The translations under genes were made by a program, and so were the position numbers. Below, piece by piece: positions 5,723 to 6,831 of a stretch of 6,831 nucleotides of DNA; positions within the stretch are counted from its first letter, which is position 1; each line of letters starts with the position of its first letter. The stretch lies in NCBI GenBank assembly GCA_011389755.1, contig JAABTR010000185.1, positions 1-6,831 of the forward strand, given 5' to 3'. Source of the stretch: Deltaproteobacteria bacterium. GTDB taxonomy: Bacteria; Myxococcota_A; Polyangia; JAAYKL01. Below the pieces are notes generated by a model that did no database searches, was not told the DNA's origin, and was given only the letters and a program-made list of their open reading frames with translations.

Positions 5723-6831
5723 TCAGCGCTTCGCTTCGTAAACTTTGAGGAGCTTCGCGAAGAGTTCGGGGACGAGGGCCATCTTTTCGGGAGTCTCGAC
5801 GTAGGAGATGCGCATCTGGGTGCGCCCCGGGTTCTCCTCGCCGCGCTCCACTTGATAAAAACCCGCCATTGGGCTGACCAGAAGGGTCCAGGCCTTGCCG
5901 TCTCGCTCCACCTTGCCCTCCCGGGCGCAGTAGAGCACGAAATCCATGGCGTCGAATCCCGCGGCGACCACATCCCGCACGTCGACCACCGAGTAGATGG
6001 AAGCGTCAGGGCTCGAAACATTGACCCCGGGCACCGCCTGCTTGAGCCCCTGGGAGACAGAGGCGAGCAGCCCCCGGTAGTAACCCCGCTGCTCGTCGTA
6101 CCAACCCTTTAAATCCTCGTGGGTCTGTTTCGCCAAGGCGCCCAGGATATATTGACCTATCACGTTCGTGCACAAATTCGCCGTGTACTCGGCCACGCCC
6201 TTTTCGTGGAAGTCCGGGTTGTCGGTCACCAGGGCACCGACCCGCAGCCCGCACGCGTTCCAGACTTTCGAGGAGGTCTCGATGCTGATGCGCCGACCGG
6301 TGATCCCGGGCACCTCGTCTTCGGTGATCCGCCAGACGCTGCTCGGCGCGCCTTCGACGTAAAAAAGCTCCCGGTAGGCCTCATCCGAGGCCATCCACAT
6401 GTTGTGCTTCACGCACAGCTTGGCCAGCGACACCATCGTCTCGTGATCGTAGTAGTGCCCGGTGGGGTTGTCGTAGGGGATCACGACCAGGGCGCCGGGC
6501 CGGTATTTCTCGATACGCGCCTCGATCTGCGCCACGTCGGGCAGGGTGAACTTGCCGTCTTTGCCCAAGGTCCGCTGCACGCTGGCGGTGGCGCGCCCGG
6601 TCCGCTCGGCCAGGGCCTTGTAGTTGGTGTAGGCCGCGTCCACCAGCAGCAAGGGCCTCTGTGCTGTCCCCGCCGCGCCGCACACCCCCAGGATCAAAAG
6701 CTCCATGGCGGCGCTGCCGCCGTCGGTGATCTGGGCCATGAGCCCCTTTGTCGGCAGCCCGCTCGACCCGATGACGTTGAGCACCGCGTCGCGCGCCTCC
6801 TCGAGCCCCACCGTGGCCGAGTACTTGACCA
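5723..6831 (-). CDS. Class I/II PLP-dependent aminotransferase, N-terminus missing
   Basis: At least 368 residues are visible, open to the right edge. The GTG at 6811 is internal, because the frame continues upstream as VKYSAT, which matches the YS-x-x-x-GL stretch expected before the cofactor domain. Fold-type I aspartate-aminotransferase landmarks are all present: phosphate-loop TDGGSAAMEL; YDNPTG with the cofactor-contacting Asn (codon 6467-6469); SDEAYRELFY with the pyridine-binding Asp (6383-6385) and Tyr (6374-6376); the Schiff-base Lys in ETSSKVWNACGLRVG (6266-6268); and a C-terminal carboxylate-binding Arg in QMRISY (5810-5812). The enzyme should transfer an amino group between an amino acid and a 2-oxo acid. 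Members of this family take aspartate, alanine, aromatic or branched substrates, and the sequence alone does not say which. About 60-80 N-terminal residues are probably outside the window. It lies on the same strand as the kinase, about 100 nt upstream. Confidence 0.9.
   Translation of the reverse strand, partial: VKYSATVGLEEARDAVLNVIGSSGLPTKGLMAQITDGGSAAMELLILGVCGAAGTAQRPLLLVDAAYTNYKALAERTGRATASVQRTLGKDGKFTLPDVAQIEARIEKYRPGALVVIPYDNPTGHYYDHETMVSLAKLCVKHNMWMASDEAYRELFYVEGAPSSVWRITEDEVPGITGRRISIETSSKVWNACGLRVGALVTDNPDFHEKGVAEYTANLCTNVIGQYILGALAKQTHEDLKGWYDEQRGYYRGLLASVSQGLKQAVPGVNVSSPDASIYSVVDVRDVVAAGFDAMDFVLYCAREGKVERDGKAWTLLVSPMAGFYQVERGEENPGRTQMRISYVETPEKMALVPELFAKLLKVYEAKR

Noticed and set aside
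5494..5748. An 84-codon plus-strand frame across the gap before the kinase
   Set aside because: It covers the antisense of the kinase leader and the aminotransferase tail. The composition gives no family signal, and the minus-strand frames explain both flanks.
5753..5762. Perfect 10-bp palindrome CTTCGCGAAG
   Set aside because: It lies in the aminotransferase coding sequence and is fully explained by the codons of its C-terminal helix. It has no repeat partner and is not near a promoter.
1..6831. CRISPR arrays, tRNA or rRNA genes, transposase genes, long direct repeats, attachment sites, toxin-antitoxin or phage genes
   Set aside because: Nothing resembling them was found on either strand. 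The window is almost entirely filled by four ordinary protein-coding loci.

Overview
The window is 6.8 kb of GC-rich bacterial chromosome with four protein-coding loci and no RNA gene, mobile element or CRISPR array. GC-rich third codon positions, a secreted hydrolase with a long C-terminal extension, and a PAS-containing hybrid histidine kinase would suit a delta-proteobacterial lineage (Myxococcota or a relative) or another large-genome Gram-negative. That placement is an inference and no marker gene is present to confirm it.

Layout. (1) 1-1976, minus: a secreted alpha/beta-hydrolase of at least 658 residues. It runs off the left edge, almost certainly only a few codons before its stop. (2) 1977-2113: an AT-rich divergent intergenic region holding both ribosome binding sites and a possible dyad operator. 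(3) 2114-3592, plus: a complete alpha-D-phosphohexomutase of the phosphomannomutase type. (4) 3569-5619, minus: a hybrid sensor histidine kinase (PAS-PAS-HisKA-HATPase-REC). Its first PAS domain is split between two reading frames near 5345-5365. The upstream frame ends in an ATGA overlap with an ATG of the downstream frame. (5) 5629-5722: a short intergenic gap. (6) 5723-6831, minus: a class I/II (fold-type I) PLP-dependent aminotransferase missing its N-terminus at the right edge.

The phosphohexomutase and kinase genes are convergent and overlap by 24 bp at their 3' ends. No intrinsic terminator lies between them, although a long imperfect hairpin sits about 33 nt past the mutase stop, inside the kinase receiver coding sequence. 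The aminotransferase and the kinase point the same way with a gap of about 100 nt and might share a transcript.

Functionally the genes look like neighbours rather than one pathway: polymer or ester hydrolysis outside the cytoplasm, mannose-1-phosphate supply for polysaccharide, signal transduction, and amino-acid metabolism. I found no convincing new multi-gene system. The points most worth checking are the split kinase, the atypical receiver domain, and the palindromes in the divergent promoter and at the convergent 3' ends.
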